From Saccharibacillus sp. O23 (GTDB lineage Bacteria; Bacillota; Bacilli; Paenibacillales; Paenibacillaceae), in the NCBI RefSeq assembly GCF_002205895.1, contig NZ_NJDE01000001.1, positions 62,001 through 126,000 of the forward strand: DNA of 64,000 nucleotides, read 5' to 3'. Position numbers and translations under genes: made by a program. Below are positions 41,953 through 50,555 of this stretch, piece by piece (position 1 is the stretch's first letter; each line of letters opens with the position of its first letter). Below the pieces are notes generated by a model that was not told the origin of the DNA, searched no databases, and saw nothing but the letters and a program-made list of their open reading frames with translations.

Positions 41953-44394
41953 TTAAGCTTGAACGGCCTTTGTGCTCACGCTCGTTTCCGGGGTCCGCAC
42001 GTCGCGTCCGCGGACGAAGTAGAACAGCGTCAGCAGCAGGAAGACGACGCCGATCGCGCCCATCAGGATCGTCTGATGCCAGACGACGTCGGATACGCCG
42101 GTAGAGATCGCGGCTTTGTAGCCGATTACGGTGTGGGTCATCGGCATCCAAGGGTTGAAGCCTTTCATCCAATCCGGAATCAGTTCCAGAGGGAAGGTGC
42201 CCGCGCTGGTCGTCAGTTGGAAGATCAGCAGCAGAAGCATCATGAATCGGCCCGGGTTATCCAGCCAAGTCACGAAAGCTTGGATCATCATCGTGAACGA
42301 GAAGCTGGTCACCCACGTGAACAAGACGAACAGAGGCACGCTCTGCACTTCGAGCTTCAACATGAACAGCGTAACCAAGATCGCGAGCGCGGATTGCAGC
42401 ACGCTCATGCCGAAGAACGACAGGAAACGGCTGACGAAACGGTTCCACCCCGTCGCTTTGGCGACGGAAGATCCGCGCAGCGGAACGACCAGCGTAGAGA
42501 TCAGCGCCCCTACGAACAAGCCCAGCGACAAGAAGTACGGCGCGAACCCCGTACCGTAGTTCGGCACGTCGTGGTAGACGGTCTCGTTCAGTTCGACCGG
42601 AGCGGCGAACATCTGCGCGTTCGCATCGCCTTTGTTGACGTCCGACGTTTCGGCTGCCGCGTCAGTCAGCTTGCTTTGCAGTTCGCCGGAACCGTCTTGC
42701 AGTTTACCGGCTCCGTCCTGCAGTTTGCCTGCGCCGTCTTCGAGCTTGCCGGCTCCGTCCTGCAGTCGGACCGCGCCCGAAGCGAGCGTCTCGGTTCCCG
42801 CGCCGAGCTTGGCGGCTCCCGAAGCGAGCTCGCCTGCGCCGCTGCCGAGTTTGCCGGCTCCCGCGCTCAGCTGCTGCGCGCCGGAAGCCAACTGGGCCGC
42901 GCCGGTTTGCGCTTGGCCGAGGCCGGTTTCGAGCTGCTTGCCGCCTGCGGTAAGCTTGGCCGCACCGTCGCTCAGTGCTTTGCCGCCTGCGGCGGCTTCG
43001 TTCAGCTTGCTGCCGAACTGCTTGATTCCGGCATCCAACTTCTGTCCGCCGGCAGTCAGACTGTCCGCGCCGGCTTGAAGCTTGCTGCCGCCCGCGGCAA
43101 GCTGTTCCGCTCCGGCAAGCAGTTTCTGCTGCGCGCCGTCGAGCTGCTGCGCGCCCGCGCTGAGCTTCGTTTGACCTTCGCTCAACTGCTCGCTGCCCGC
43201 GGCAACCGCTTTGGCCGTCGCCAGCAGCTTTTGCGCATCGGGACTTTGCGCCAACTGCGGAGCGGCTTGAAGAAGCTGTTCCAATCCATCGGCCACGCCT
43301 TTCGCGCCGGTCGTCACTTGTTGGCTGGCCGCGCTGGAAGCGGCCAACCCGTCTTTCAATTGCGCGCTGCCTGCCGCGCTTTGTTTCAATCCGTCGCGCA
43401 GGCTGCCCGCGCCTTCGGAAGCTTGGCCGATGCCCGCGCTAAGCCGGCTCGCGCCCTGCGACAGCTGCGCGGCGCCTTGCTCGATCGTGCCGTTCGCGCC
43501 GGACAATTGCTTCAGACCGCCCGCGAGCTTCTGCGCGCCGGTATTCAGCGCTCCGGCTCCCGTCGTCAATTGAGCGGCGCCGGCTTTCAATTTGCCCTGC
43601 CCGTTTTGCAGGCTGACCGCGCCGACCGCCAATTTGTCGAGGTTCTCTTGGAGCGTCGCCGCTCCGGCTTTCAACTGCAGCGTCCCGTCTTCGAGCTTGC
43701 CCGCGCCGTCTTTGAGCGCGACCGCTCCGTCGCCGGCTTGGACGAGCCCGTCTTTGAGCTTGCCCGCGCCGTCTTTGAGTTCGCCGGCTCCGCTGCCCAG
43801 ATCGCCGGCTCCGTTTTTCAGTTTGCCCGCGCCTTCGCCGGCATCGCTGAAGCCCGTGGAGATCGTATCGAGCTTGGCGAACAGTTTCTCCGTATAGGTC
43901 TTGGTGACGGCTTCGGAGACTTTGGATTTGATTTCTTTGACCGCCGTCTCGCCGATCTGGCCGGCCAGGAAGTTATAGCCTTTGTTCGGCGAGAACTCGA
44001 TCTTGGCCGTTTCCGGCTGCTTGTCGAGCACGGTGGTCGCTTTTTGCGAGAAATCTTCGGGAACGGTAATCCGCATGTAATACGTCTCGTCTTCCATTCC
44101 GCGAGCGGCGTCGTCCGCGCTGACGAACTTCCAATCGAACGATCCGTCCTTCTTGAGTTCGTCGACCAGATCTTGTCCGGCTTGCAGTTTCTCGCCGTCA
44201 TACTCGGCGCCTTTGTCGAGATTGACGACCGCGACCGGAATCTCGTCCATCTTGCCGTACGGGTCCCAGAATGCCGTCAGGAACAAGCCGCTGTACAGCA
44301 CGGGGATGAACAGCACCACGATGATCGGGATCAGAATTTTGGGATTCTTCAGATGCGTTTTCAAATCGCTGAAAAATACGGCTAAAGATTTCAC
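41953..44394 (-). CDS. YhgE/Pip-family membrane protein with long heptad repeat
   Basis: 813 residues from the GTG at 44394, which has AAGGAGA eight bases upstream and gives the family N-terminus V-K-S-L-A-V-F-F-S-D-L-K. One N-terminal membrane helix (I-L-I-P-I-I-V-V-L-F-I-P-V-L-Y-S-G) is followed by an extracellular ABC-2-like domain, then several dozen seven-residue repeats of the L-x-x-G-A-x-x type (~185-590, a long coiled-coil-like rod), and five C-terminal membrane helices. Relatives include phage infection protein Pip and type VII secretion component EsaA. Transport or cell-envelope function is likely but undefined. A TetR gene lies upstream on the same strand. Confidence 0.92.
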   Translation of the reverse strand: MKSLAVFFSDLKTHLKNPKILIPIIVVLFIPVLYSGLFLTAFWDPYGKMDEIPVAVVNLDKGAEYDGEKLQAGQDLVDELKKDGSFDWKFVSADDAARGMEDETYYMRITVPEDFSQKATTVLDKQPETAKIEFSPNKGYNFLAGQIGETAVKEIKSKVSEAVTKTYTEKLFAKLDTISTGFSDAGEGAGKLKNGAGDLGSGAGELKDGAGKLKDGLVQAGDGAVALKDGAGKLEDGTLQLKAGAATLQENLDKLAVGAVSLQNGQGKLKAGAAQLTTGAGALNTGAQKLAGGLKQLSGANGTIEQGAAQLSQGASRLSAGIGQASEGAGSLRDGLKQSAAGSAQLKDGLAASSAASQQVTTGAKGVADGLEQLLQAAPQLAQSPDAQKLLATAKAVAAGSEQLSEGQTKLSAGAQQLDGAQQKLLAGAEQLAAGGSKLQAGADSLTAGGQKLDAGIKQFGSKLNEAAAGGKALSDGAAKLTAGGKQLETGLGQAQTGAAQLASGAQQLSAGAGKLGSGAGELASGAAKLGAGTETLASGAVRLQDGAGKLEDGAGKLQDGAGKLQDGSGELQSKLTDAAAETSDVNKGDANAQMFAAPVELNETVYHDVPNYGTGFAPYFLSLGLFVGALISTLVVPLRGSSVAKATGWNRFVSRFLSFFGMSVLQSALAILVTLFMLKLEVQSVPLFVLFTWVTSFSFTMMIQAFVTWLDNPGRFMMLLLLIFQLTTSAGTFPLELIPDWMKGFNPWMPMTHTVIGYKAAISTGVSDVVWHQTILMGAIGVVFLLLTLFYFVRGRDVRTPETSVSTKAVQA

Positions 44395-44451
44395 TTCGTT
44401 TCTCTCCTTGAGTTCATTCTTCTCTTTTTGCGCAAGCATCAACAGAACCGA

Positions 44452-44476
44452 ATGACTAATTTGATCAAATAGTCAT
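44452..44476. promoter_or_regulatory. Palindromic operator upstream of the YhgE-like gene
   Basis: ATGACTA, 11 bp (with TTTGATCAAA inside), TAGTCAT, 58 bp upstream of the start codon. It is related to the TGAC-containing repeats in front of the tetR gene. Confidence 0.65.
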
Positions 44477-44484
44477 TTTAGAAC

Positions 44485-44512
44485 AAAAAAACGGCCCGCC
44501 TCTCCAGCAGGC
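44485..44512 (-). terminator. Probable terminator after the tetR gene
   Basis: Minus strand GCCTGC / GCGGGC (one G-U) with a short loop, followed by CCGT then seven T's. Confidence 0.5.
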
Positions 44513-44531
44513 ACGTCGCCCTCGACGAATC

Positions 44532-45113
44532 TTAAGGGGCGGCGGTGAAGCCTTGTGTTAAAAAAGTGAAGACATGTTCTTTCAGCTCTTTTTTGCTCAT
44601 CGGCGGATGGTGCATTTCCCATTCCACAGTCATCGCGATAAACAGCTTCAAGATTCCGAAAGCGATCACCTCGGCGTTCCCTTCGCGGATCGCGCCTTTG
44701 TCCATGGACTCGCGGATCAGACGTTCGAGGAATTGCAGAACGACGCTCTCGACTTTGAACAAAGCGGCCTTCGCCTGCGGCGTCCCGATGTCTCTCAGCT
44801 CTTGGGACAACTTCAGGAACAATTCGTGTTCTTCGCGGAATTCCACGATCGTATCGAGCGCGTGATAGACATTTTCGAAAAACGGACGTTCCGCATGAAT
44901 TTCCGCTTCGGCCCTGTGACGCAGCTCGCGGATCGCGCCGAGCAGAATCTCGTCGAACAGTTCTTCTTTGTTTTCGAAAAACGTGTAAATGGTCCCTTTG
45001 CCCACGTTGGCAATCTTCGCAACCTGGTCCATCGTGGTCGCTTTGTAACCGAACAGCGAAAACGACTGGGCAGCCGCATGAAGCACTTGCTCGCGGCGGT
45101 CGACGACAGCCAT
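44532..45113 (-). CDS. TetR/AcrR-family transcriptional regulator
   Basis: 193 residues. The N-terminal HTH (residues ~8-55) reads R-E-Q-V-L-H-A-A, then T-T-M-D-Q-V-A-K-I-A-N-V-G-K-G-T-I-Y-T-F-F, with F-E-N-K-E-E-L after it; the ligand-binding C-terminus is helical and variable. It is upstream of the YhgE-like gene on the same strand, and related TGAC/GTCA inverted repeats occur before both genes, indicating repression of itself and of the membrane protein. Confidence 0.93.
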   Translation of the reverse strand: MAVVDRREQVLHAAAQSFSLFGYKATTMDQVAKIANVGKGTIYTFFENKEELFDEILLGAIRELRHRAEAEIHAERPFFENVYHALDTIVEFREEHELFLKLSQELRDIGTPQAKAALFKVESVVLQFLERLIRESMDKGAIREGNAEVIAFGILKLFIAMTVEWEMHHPPMSKKELKEHVFTFLTQGFTAAP

Positions 45114-45134
45114 ATTCCCCCTCCTTTTTCTACT

Positions 45135-45175
45135 AAAATTGACTAAAAATATAATATGGTCATTCGGTCAATTTT
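45135..45175. promoter_or_regulatory. tetR promoter/operator region
   Basis: AAAATTGAC (45135-45143) and its complement GTCAATTTT (45167-45175) flank further GACCAT/TGACC half-sites in an AT-rich stretch just upstream of the tetR ribosome site. Confidence 0.55.
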
Positions 45176-45236
45176 AATCTATCACACTGTTTTCCGGATA
45201 GCAATACTTTTGTGCAACAAATGCGGATTCATTGAA

Positions 45237-45272
45237 AAACGGTCCTTCCCGCTAGAACGGAAAGGACCGTTT
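45237..45272 (-). terminator. Intrinsic terminator after the UPF0173 gene
   Basis: AAACGGTCCTTCC / GGAAAGGACCGTTT (one bulged base), followed by T's on the minus strand. Confidence 0.8.
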
Positions 45273-45318
45273 GCCGATTGGGCAGACGCCGATCAGTACC
45301 TTGTCAAGCCTAAAGCTA

Positions 45319-46002
45319 CTAGATCTCGACGCTTTCCCGATTCTTGAGCGCAATGCCTTCGATGCCTGCTTCTTGAAGTTTGGCGCAAAAAGCGTCCACG
45401 TCTTGTTCGATCGCAGGGAATGTATTGTAATGCAGCGGCAGCACTTTAGGCGCTTGCACCCATTGAGCCGCGATCGCCGCATCTTCCGGTCCCATCGTGA
45501 AGAAGTCTCCGATCGGCAGCGCCGCCAGATCGATCTTGTTCAATTCGCCGATGATCTTCATGTCGCCGAACAGCGCCGTATCTCCGGCATGATAAAGCGT
45601 CTTGTCGCCCATCGTCAGCAGGATTCCCGCCGGCTCGCCGCCGTAGATCACGCGGTCGCCTACCGTCAGCGAAGAACTGTGGAACGCCAGCGTGTATTTG
45701 ACTTTGAAACCGTCGAATTGATGCGAACCGCCGATATTCATGCCCACCGTCTTCACGCCGTGTTCCATGCAATAATTCGCCAGTTCCACCGGAGCGATTA
45801 CGGGACAATCGTTCGCTTGGGCAATACCGATGCAGTCGCCGAAATGATCGCCGTGCGCATGAGTCAGCAGCACCGCGTCGACTTTGATGTCGGCCGGTTT
45901 GACGCCGGAATTCGGGTTGCCGGTCAAGAACGGATCGATAATGACCGATTTGCCTCCGCCTTCTACGAGCAGCGCGGAATGTCCGAGATACGTAATTTTC
46001 AT
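45319..46002 (-). CDS. UPF0173 metal-dependent hydrolase (YtkL-like)
   Basis: 227 residues of the metallo-beta-lactamase fold. The N-terminus is M-K-I-T-Y-L-G-H-S-A-L and the metal motif T-H-A-H-G-D-H lies near residue 50, with additional ligands in Y-H-A-G-D-T-A-L and P-L-H-Y-N-T-F. The length and motifs are those of UPF0173, a cytosolic family of uncertain substrate. GGGAGCATTT precedes the ATG. It is a single gene with its own terminator. Confidence 0.95.
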   Translation of the reverse strand: MKITYLGHSALLVEGGGKSVIIDPFLTGNPNSGVKPADIKVDAVLLTHAHGDHFGDCIGIAQANDCPVIAPVELANYCMEHGVKTVGMNIGGSHQFDGFKVKYTLAFHSSSLTVGDRVIYGGEPAGILLTMGDKTLYHAGDTALFGDMKIIGELNKIDLAALPIGDFFTMGPEDAAIAAQWVQAPKVLPLHYNTFPAIEQDVDAFCAKLQEAGIEGIALKNRESVEI

Positions 46003-46222
46003 AAACGAAATGCTCCCTTCCCGTTCGAATTGTCCTGCCGCAAGACATGGAAGTCCCGTCGGTCGCAGGCGTCGATTCTGGATACCTCTTCTTCCGTTTC
46101 ATTATAACGCGCGAGAGTATGTATACCAAATTCGCCATGATTCGTTGATTCGAGATCGGGGGCTGAACGCTTCGAGGTCCGGCTCTGTTTTCTTGTCGTT
46201 TCGCGGTTCTCCGGTTCTTCGC

Positions 46223-47149
46223 TTACTTGAAGAACGTATGGTGACCGATCTTCTTGACCGGCGTCCGGGTATTCGGAATCGTCATGTCGGTCGCGAGTTC
46301 CAGAGACACGAAATAATACGTATCGTCCGTGACTTCTTTGCGTCCGTTAAGCGCTTCGGCTACTGCTTTGATCGAGTCCGCGGACGGCTTTACGCGGTCG
46401 AAACGGCCGTTCTGCACAGGCGAGAACTGGTACCGCTGATAGATGACGTCTCGAATGGTATCGGGATAATTGGCAGACCGAAGCCGGTTCAAGACGACGT
46501 TGGCGACGGCTACTTTGCCTGCATAAGGCTCGCCTTCCGCTTCCGCCATAACGATACGCTGCAGCAGAATGAGGTCTTGATCGGACAGCGTATACGTCCA
46601 AGTCGCTTTGGAAGCTTGAGCTTGGCTGAGCATCGCGGTCTTCGTGAAAAACAATCGGTTTGGGGGAGTATGGGATGTTGCCGCTTTTTTGACGGCTGCC
46701 TTCTGATCGGCAGCGGCTGCGGCTTTATTTTTTTGAGCGGAACCAGACGTGGGCGCAGCCTGTTTCCGAGCGACGGATTTCGTGTCCGAAACGCCGCTGT
46801 CGGGAGCTTTCGAAGATGCTGCGGATGAAGAAACTACGGATGGAGCGGACTTCGAAGAAACGGTCGCTTTTTCTTCGCCGGCGGTGTTCTTGCCGCTCTG
46901 CTTGTCCGCCGAAGAGTCGGATTTCTGCTCTTCCTGCTGCGTCCAAGCGGCGGTCCTTAATATATTTTCCGGGTGAAGCGCGTCGTCGAAGACGACTTCG
47001 GTCAGTTCGCAAGTCCCCAAGCTCGCGCCTGCCGCTTCCGCATGAGACGACACGCCTCCGTTCGACGCCCATACCGTCCCTGCGCAAATGAATATCAAGA
47101 TCACGCCGACCAGCAGCGCGACCCAACGATTGTTTTTGAGTTGTTCCAT
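46223..47149 (-). CDS. Cell-wall hydrolase (SleB/CwlJ-type domain)
   Basis: 308 residues. An N-terminal membrane anchor or signal helix (A-L-L-V-G-V-I-L-I-F-I-C-A-G) is followed by a ~130-residue Ser/Ala/Lys-rich low-complexity stretch and a C-terminal Hydrolase_2 domain (~185-308) with M-A-E-A-E-G-E-P-Y-A-G-K-V-A-V-A-N-V-V-L-N-R. The first Glu of that motif is the presumed catalytic residue of these lytic transglycosylases, which act on (spore cortex or vegetative) peptidoglycan. AGGAGG lies five bases before the ATG. A role in spore germination versus growth cannot be decided. Confidence 0.9.
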   Translation of the reverse strand: MEQLKNNRWVALLVGVILIFICAGTVWASNGGVSSHAEAAGASLGTCELTEVVFDDALHPENILRTAAWTQQEEQKSDSSADKQSGKNTAGEEKATVSSKSAPSVVSSSAASSKAPDSGVSDTKSVARKQAAPTSGSAQKNKAAAAADQKAAVKKAATSHTPPNRLFFTKTAMLSQAQASKATWTYTLSDQDLILLQRIVMAEAEGEPYAGKVAVANVVLNRLRSANYPDTIRDVIYQRYQFSPVQNGRFDRVKPSADSIKAVAEALNGRKEVTDDTYYFVSLELATDMTIPNTRTPVKKIGHHTFFK

Positions 47150-47723
47150 AGTGTCCTCCTAGCTTTCGGCATACTTCATTCCTATGTAACCGTTCCAAAA
47201 GAGTTTGAATCCTCTTTTGTCCGAAAGCATGTTCGCTTTTTTTTGGCAATCCTAATACGTGAAAGTACCAACTGAAAAAATGCACAAACGCTATTATAAC
47301 GCAAATCATGAGCATTTTCATCTTTTTTCAGGAAAGCCCTCTTCGATTCTTCCCTTCGACCCTCTCCCGCATCCGGCCGAATCGACGTTTTCGCAAGCGA
47401 AGAAAACGCCTTTTTTCGCGTAATGACGGGCTTTCTTCGACCGTTTTCCTTTTTTTGGATTTCTGTTTGGAACAGCTGTAATCTTTTTTTGAAACATCGA
47501 TGAACCGGAACGTCTTTCAGTGCCGAAAATATCCAATTTCATCCAAAGCAATGCCGGGTCCGATCCCTTACGTTCGCTCTGCTCGACTGTCTGCTATGGG
47601 TTTATCTGTAAAACCCCCGCTTTATTTTGTTTCGTTCGAAATTTGTTTACTTTTAGAGTCATCCATAGCAAAAGATTTTGCGAACGGTATAATAGGAGCA
47701 TGAATATCGAGAGGAGCTCCTGG
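47150..47723. other. 574-bp divergent intergenic region with an orphan hairpin
   Basis: It separates the cell-wall hydrolase and the sigma-factor gene. A terminator-like hairpin (CGTTTTC...GAAAACG then CCTTTTTT, about 47384-47418, plus strand) follows no recognisable gene. A TATAAT box at 47688-47693 lies 30 bp before the sigma-factor start, with a poor -35. No protein is supported. Confidence 0.5.
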
Positions 47724-48302
47724 ATGAACGAACAATCGGAAGACCTGCGTCTGATTCGGCTTATCGCGGATCGGGACGCGGGAGCACTCGAACAATTGTA
47801 CGATCTCTACGAACGGCCCGTATACGCGCTCGCGTATCGGCTGCTGAACGATGCGATGGCCGCCGAAGAAGCGGTGCAAGAACTGTTCCTGCGCATTTGG
47901 AACAACGCGGCGCGTTACGACTCGTCGCACGGCAAACTGTCGAGTTGGATGTTCGCGCTCGCGCGCAATATTTCGATCGATATGATTCGCCGACGCAGCG
48001 TGCGGGCTTCGGCCGTTCCGGTAGAAGACGAACATTTGAACGCCATCGCGGACACCGAGTCCGACACGGAGAAGCTGGTTCAGCAAACGTTGGAAGGCGA
48101 ATCGGTCTGGGCCGCGCTCGGCGAAATCGGAAACGAACAACGTCAAGTCATCGAATGGATTTATTTCAACGGTTTGACGCAGCAGGAGGTGTCCGAGCGA
48201 TACGGCATTCCGCTCGGAACGGTCAAGAGCCGCGTGAGGTTGGCCTTGAAGCAGCTGCATAAACGGTTATCGGGAATGGAAAGGGGGGAATCTCGGGCAT
48301 GA
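47724..48302 (+). CDS. ECF-type RNA polymerase sigma factor
   Basis: 192 residues from the ATG at 47724, which has GAGGAG seven bases upstream. Region 2 (~10-85) has L-Y-D-L-Y-E-R-P-V-Y-A-L-A-Y-R and the -10 recognition helix S-S-W-M-F-A-L-A-R-N-I-S-I-D; region 4 (~125-185) has G-L-T-Q-Q-E-V-S-E-R-Y-G-I-P-L-G-T-V-K-S-R. It overlaps the anti-sigma gene by 4 bp, as in SigK-RskA pairs. Expected to be held inactive at the membrane by its partner until an envelope signal arrives. Confidence 0.94.
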   Translation: MNEQSEDLRLIRLIADRDAGALEQLYDLYERPVYALAYRLLNDAMAAEEAVQELFLRIWNNAARYDSSHGKLSSWMFALARNISIDMIRRRSVRASAVPVEDEHLNAIADTESDTEKLVQQTLEGESVWAALGEIGNEQRQVIEWIYFNGLTQQEVSERYGIPLGTVKSRVRLALKQLHKRLSGMERGESRA

Positions 48303-49429
48303 GCGAACGCAAAGAATTAATGCAGGAAATGGCCGAAGCTTACGCGCTCGGCGGGCTTGAAGAAGCGGAAATCGCCGAATACGAAGCTTATCTGCAAGAA
48401 GACATCGACGAACGACTGCGCGTCGCCGCTCTGCGCGACACGGTCGGCCTGCTGGCTTCGACCGCGGCGCCGGTCTCCCCCCCTACCGGCATGAAAAGCC
48501 GAATCTTGGCTAACGTGCTGAAAGGGAGCGAGTCGACGAGCGACGCAAGCAAGGGGAATCCGGATACACCGGTCGGGCAGCCGATCGAAGAGCCGAAGCC
48601 GGCGGACGTCTCGGGGGAACCTGCCAAGCGGCAGGGCGAGATCGAAACAGGCGGCACGGCGCAAAGCGGCGATCCGCGTCTTGAAGACGGCGGAACCGAG
48701 CTGCTGCTGGAACAAGCACGGCAGGGCATCGAAGCCGGCGAAGCTCGCCGCGCGGCGGAAGCGATCGGAAACGCGGCGGAAGCCGCGAACGAAGAAGTAC
48801 CGCGGCGCAGCGAGGCGAACGGCAGCCCGGCCGGAGATTTCGCTCAAACGCAGAGCGGCGCGGAGGCTCGCGGAACCGACGCGGGCATAGAAGATGTTCG
48901 GCAAGCGCGCGCGGCGACCCGCGCAAGAAGCGGACGCGCGCTCTGGGCAGGCGCGGCGGCGGTAATGGCCGCGGCGGCGATCCTGCTGGGCGTGTATTCG
49001 GCCCAACTGCGCGGCGAGCTGAACGATATGCATGCCGACATGACCGCGATGCAGCAGCAGTTGGATTCGGTCAAAGAGCCGACGGTCGGAGCGGAAGTCG
49101 ATCGCACCGTTGCGCTGGCCGGCATGGAAGACGATCCGCAGGCTTGGGGAACGGCTTCCATGGTTCGCGACGATACGGGTACGCATCTGCTCGTGCAGGC
49201 CGCCGAACTGCCGGAGCTTAGCGGCAGCCAAGCGTATCAGGTCTGGTTGATCGATAAGGAAGGCAACCCGATCAATGCCGGAACGTTCATGTCCAAAAGC
49301 GGCAGCGGCGCGCTGTCTTACACGATGCAGCCGGGCGATTACGAAATGGTCGCGATCACGTTGGAGCCGGACGCCGAAGGCGATCAACCGCGCGGACGCA
49401 AAGTCTTGGTCGGAGCGCTGAACGGGTAA
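48299..49429 (+). CDS. RskA-like membrane anti-sigma factor
   Basis: 376 residues. The N-terminal ~75-residue sigma-binding domain (L-G-G-L-E-E-A-E-I-A-E-Y-E-A-Y-L) is followed by a long charged Ala/Glu/Gly-rich linker (~80-205), one membrane helix (~214-236) and an extracytoplasmic RskA domain (~260-376, with S-Q-A-Y-Q-V-W-L-I-D and Y-E-M-V-A-I-T-L-E-P). The start ATGA overlaps the sigma gene stop, so the two are translationally coupled. Signal-dependent proteolysis is expected to free the sigma factor. The linker is longer than in typical RskA proteins. Confidence 0.92.
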   Translation: MSERKELMQEMAEAYALGGLEEAEIAEYEAYLQEDIDERLRVAALRDTVGLLASTAAPVSPPTGMKSRILANVLKGSESTSDASKGNPDTPVGQPIEEPKPADVSGEPAKRQGEIETGGTAQSGDPRLEDGGTELLLEQARQGIEAGEARRAAEAIGNAAEAANEEVPRRSEANGSPAGDFAQTQSGAEARGTDAGIEDVRQARAATRARSGRALWAGAAAVMAAAAILLGVYSAQLRGELNDMHADMTAMQQQLDSVKEPTVGAEVDRTVALAGMEDDPQAWGTASMVRDDTGTHLLVQAAELPELSGSQAYQVWLIDKEGNPINAGTFMSKSGSGALSYTMQPGDYEMVAITLEPDAEGDQPRGRKVLVGALNG

Positions 49430-49461
49430 CCGCCCGCAGCCGCTTCGAAGTTCGAATACGG

Positions 49462-49508
49462 AAAGCCCCGAGTCGTTTCTCTTATGGAGAAGCGACTCGG
49501 GGCTTTTG
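49462..49508 (+). terminator. Intrinsic terminator after the sigma/anti-sigma operon
   Basis: AAAGCCCCGAGTCG / CGACTCGGGGCTTT with a 17-base loop, followed by T's. Confidence 0.88.
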
Positions 49509-49616
49509 CTGTTTGCAAGGAGGAACGCGGTCGGCCTGCTAAAAAATAAACTTTTTTGCATAGGCATACGCTTTTGCGAACGCAAGCAGCAGCTTGGCGA
49601 GCGAAACGAACTCGCG

Positions 49617-49811
49617 CTAACGGAAATCAGCGACGCTTAGCGTGCCGAATCGGCGCTCTTCGATTCCTAACGGAACGAGAGAACGCTTAACGTTCGAAAA
49701 TCCGCTTTTTTGCGGAAATTTCGCTTCTTCTGCCCCGCTAAGCGTCATCTGATTCCGTTAGAAATTTATCGGGACGCGAATCCCGCTTCTAAAGGAATGA
49801 CGATCCGTTAG
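49617..49811. repeat. Four-unit palindromic repeat element, copy A
   Basis: Four copies of a ~26-nt unit, CTAACGGAA-(5-6 nt)-GACGCTTAG-CG: forward at 49617-49642 and 49667-49692, inverted at 49736-49761 and (more degenerate) 49789-49811. Spacings are 50, 69 and about 50 nt. A second copy with the same architecture lies at 58430-58623. It occupies most of the 533-bp non-coding gap 49430-49962, where no gene is seen. Confidence 0.85.
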
Positions 49812-49962
49812 CCTTGCAAACTGCCGCCGCCTCTCGCCCGCCTTCTTCGTTTGCATACATATTTCGAATCTTTTTATTCATGGGCAATCAAATAAGCAAA
49901 TCATTTTATAGCATGTTAGGCTTGATCTGCGGCGCACTAAGGCTGCGGAAAGGAAGAAACGA

Positions 49963-50421
49963 ATGGAATTTGCAGTAGAAACATGGGGAGAGACTCCGAT
50001 CGTCTATGTACGCCGAACAGGCCCTTACGGGCCGGAGAACAAACAAACGATGGAGCGGTTGAAGGAGTGGGCGAAAAAACGCGGGCTGCTCGAAGGAAAC
50101 GCCGTTCTGTTCGGCATTCCGCAGGACGATCCGCGCACGACGGCGCCCGAAGCGTGCCGTTACGACGCCTGCATCGCGACCGATCTGGTTCTTGAGCAGG
50201 ATGAAACCGATCCTCTTCAATCGGGAATATTCGAAGGCGGAACGTATGCCGTATTCCGGATCGCCCACACGGCAGAAGGCGTCCGGCAGGCTTGGAACGA
50301 GATTCTGCCGGCTTTGCAGGCGGGCGGCTGCGAGATCGCAAACAAGCCGACCGTCGAGCGTTATGCGGAAAAATTGCTGCGCGAAGATTGGTGCGAGCTT
50401 TGCGTGCCGATCCGGATATGA
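49963..50421 (+). CDS. GyrI-like small-molecule-binding domain protein
   Basis: 152 residues, a stand-alone GyrI/AraC-effector-binding (SOUL/GyrI) domain without HTH. The core V-Y-V-R-R-T-G-P-Y-G, L-F-G-I-P-Q-D-D-P, then Y-D-A-C-I-A-T-D and the G-G-T-Y-A-V-F-R-I strand are typical. Such proteins bind hydrophobic drugs, or in SbmC protect gyrase; some are hydrolases. GGAAAGGAAG precedes the ATG. No regulator or transporter partner is adjacent. Confidence 0.85.
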   Translation: MEFAVETWGETPIVYVRRTGPYGPENKQTMERLKEWAKKRGLLEGNAVLFGIPQDDPRTTAPEACRYDACIATDLVLEQDETDPLQSGIFEGGTYAVFRIAHTAEGVRQAWNEILPALQAGGCEIANKPTVERYAEKLLREDWCELCVPIRI

Positions 50422-50555
50422 ACGCCCGTTTCGAAAAAAGCGGAGCGGGCTGAATATTTCTGCCGGACAGGGCATAGTCCGAGGCGCGTTTTAATCGCGC
50501 GAGACGGTTGCTCGCGCAAAGACAGCGAGCGCCTCAGAAGTTCCCGCCCGACGGC

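Noticed and set aside
41941-44385. A long plus-strand frame antisense to the YhgE-like gene with internal repeats
   Set aside because: Its repeats are just the reverse reading of the heptad repeats of the real minus-strand protein.
49430-49962. CRISPR array (repeats with regular spacing)
   Set aside because: Only four units, half of them inverted, with degenerate sequence and no cas genes; the architecture is palindromic rather than a tandem array.
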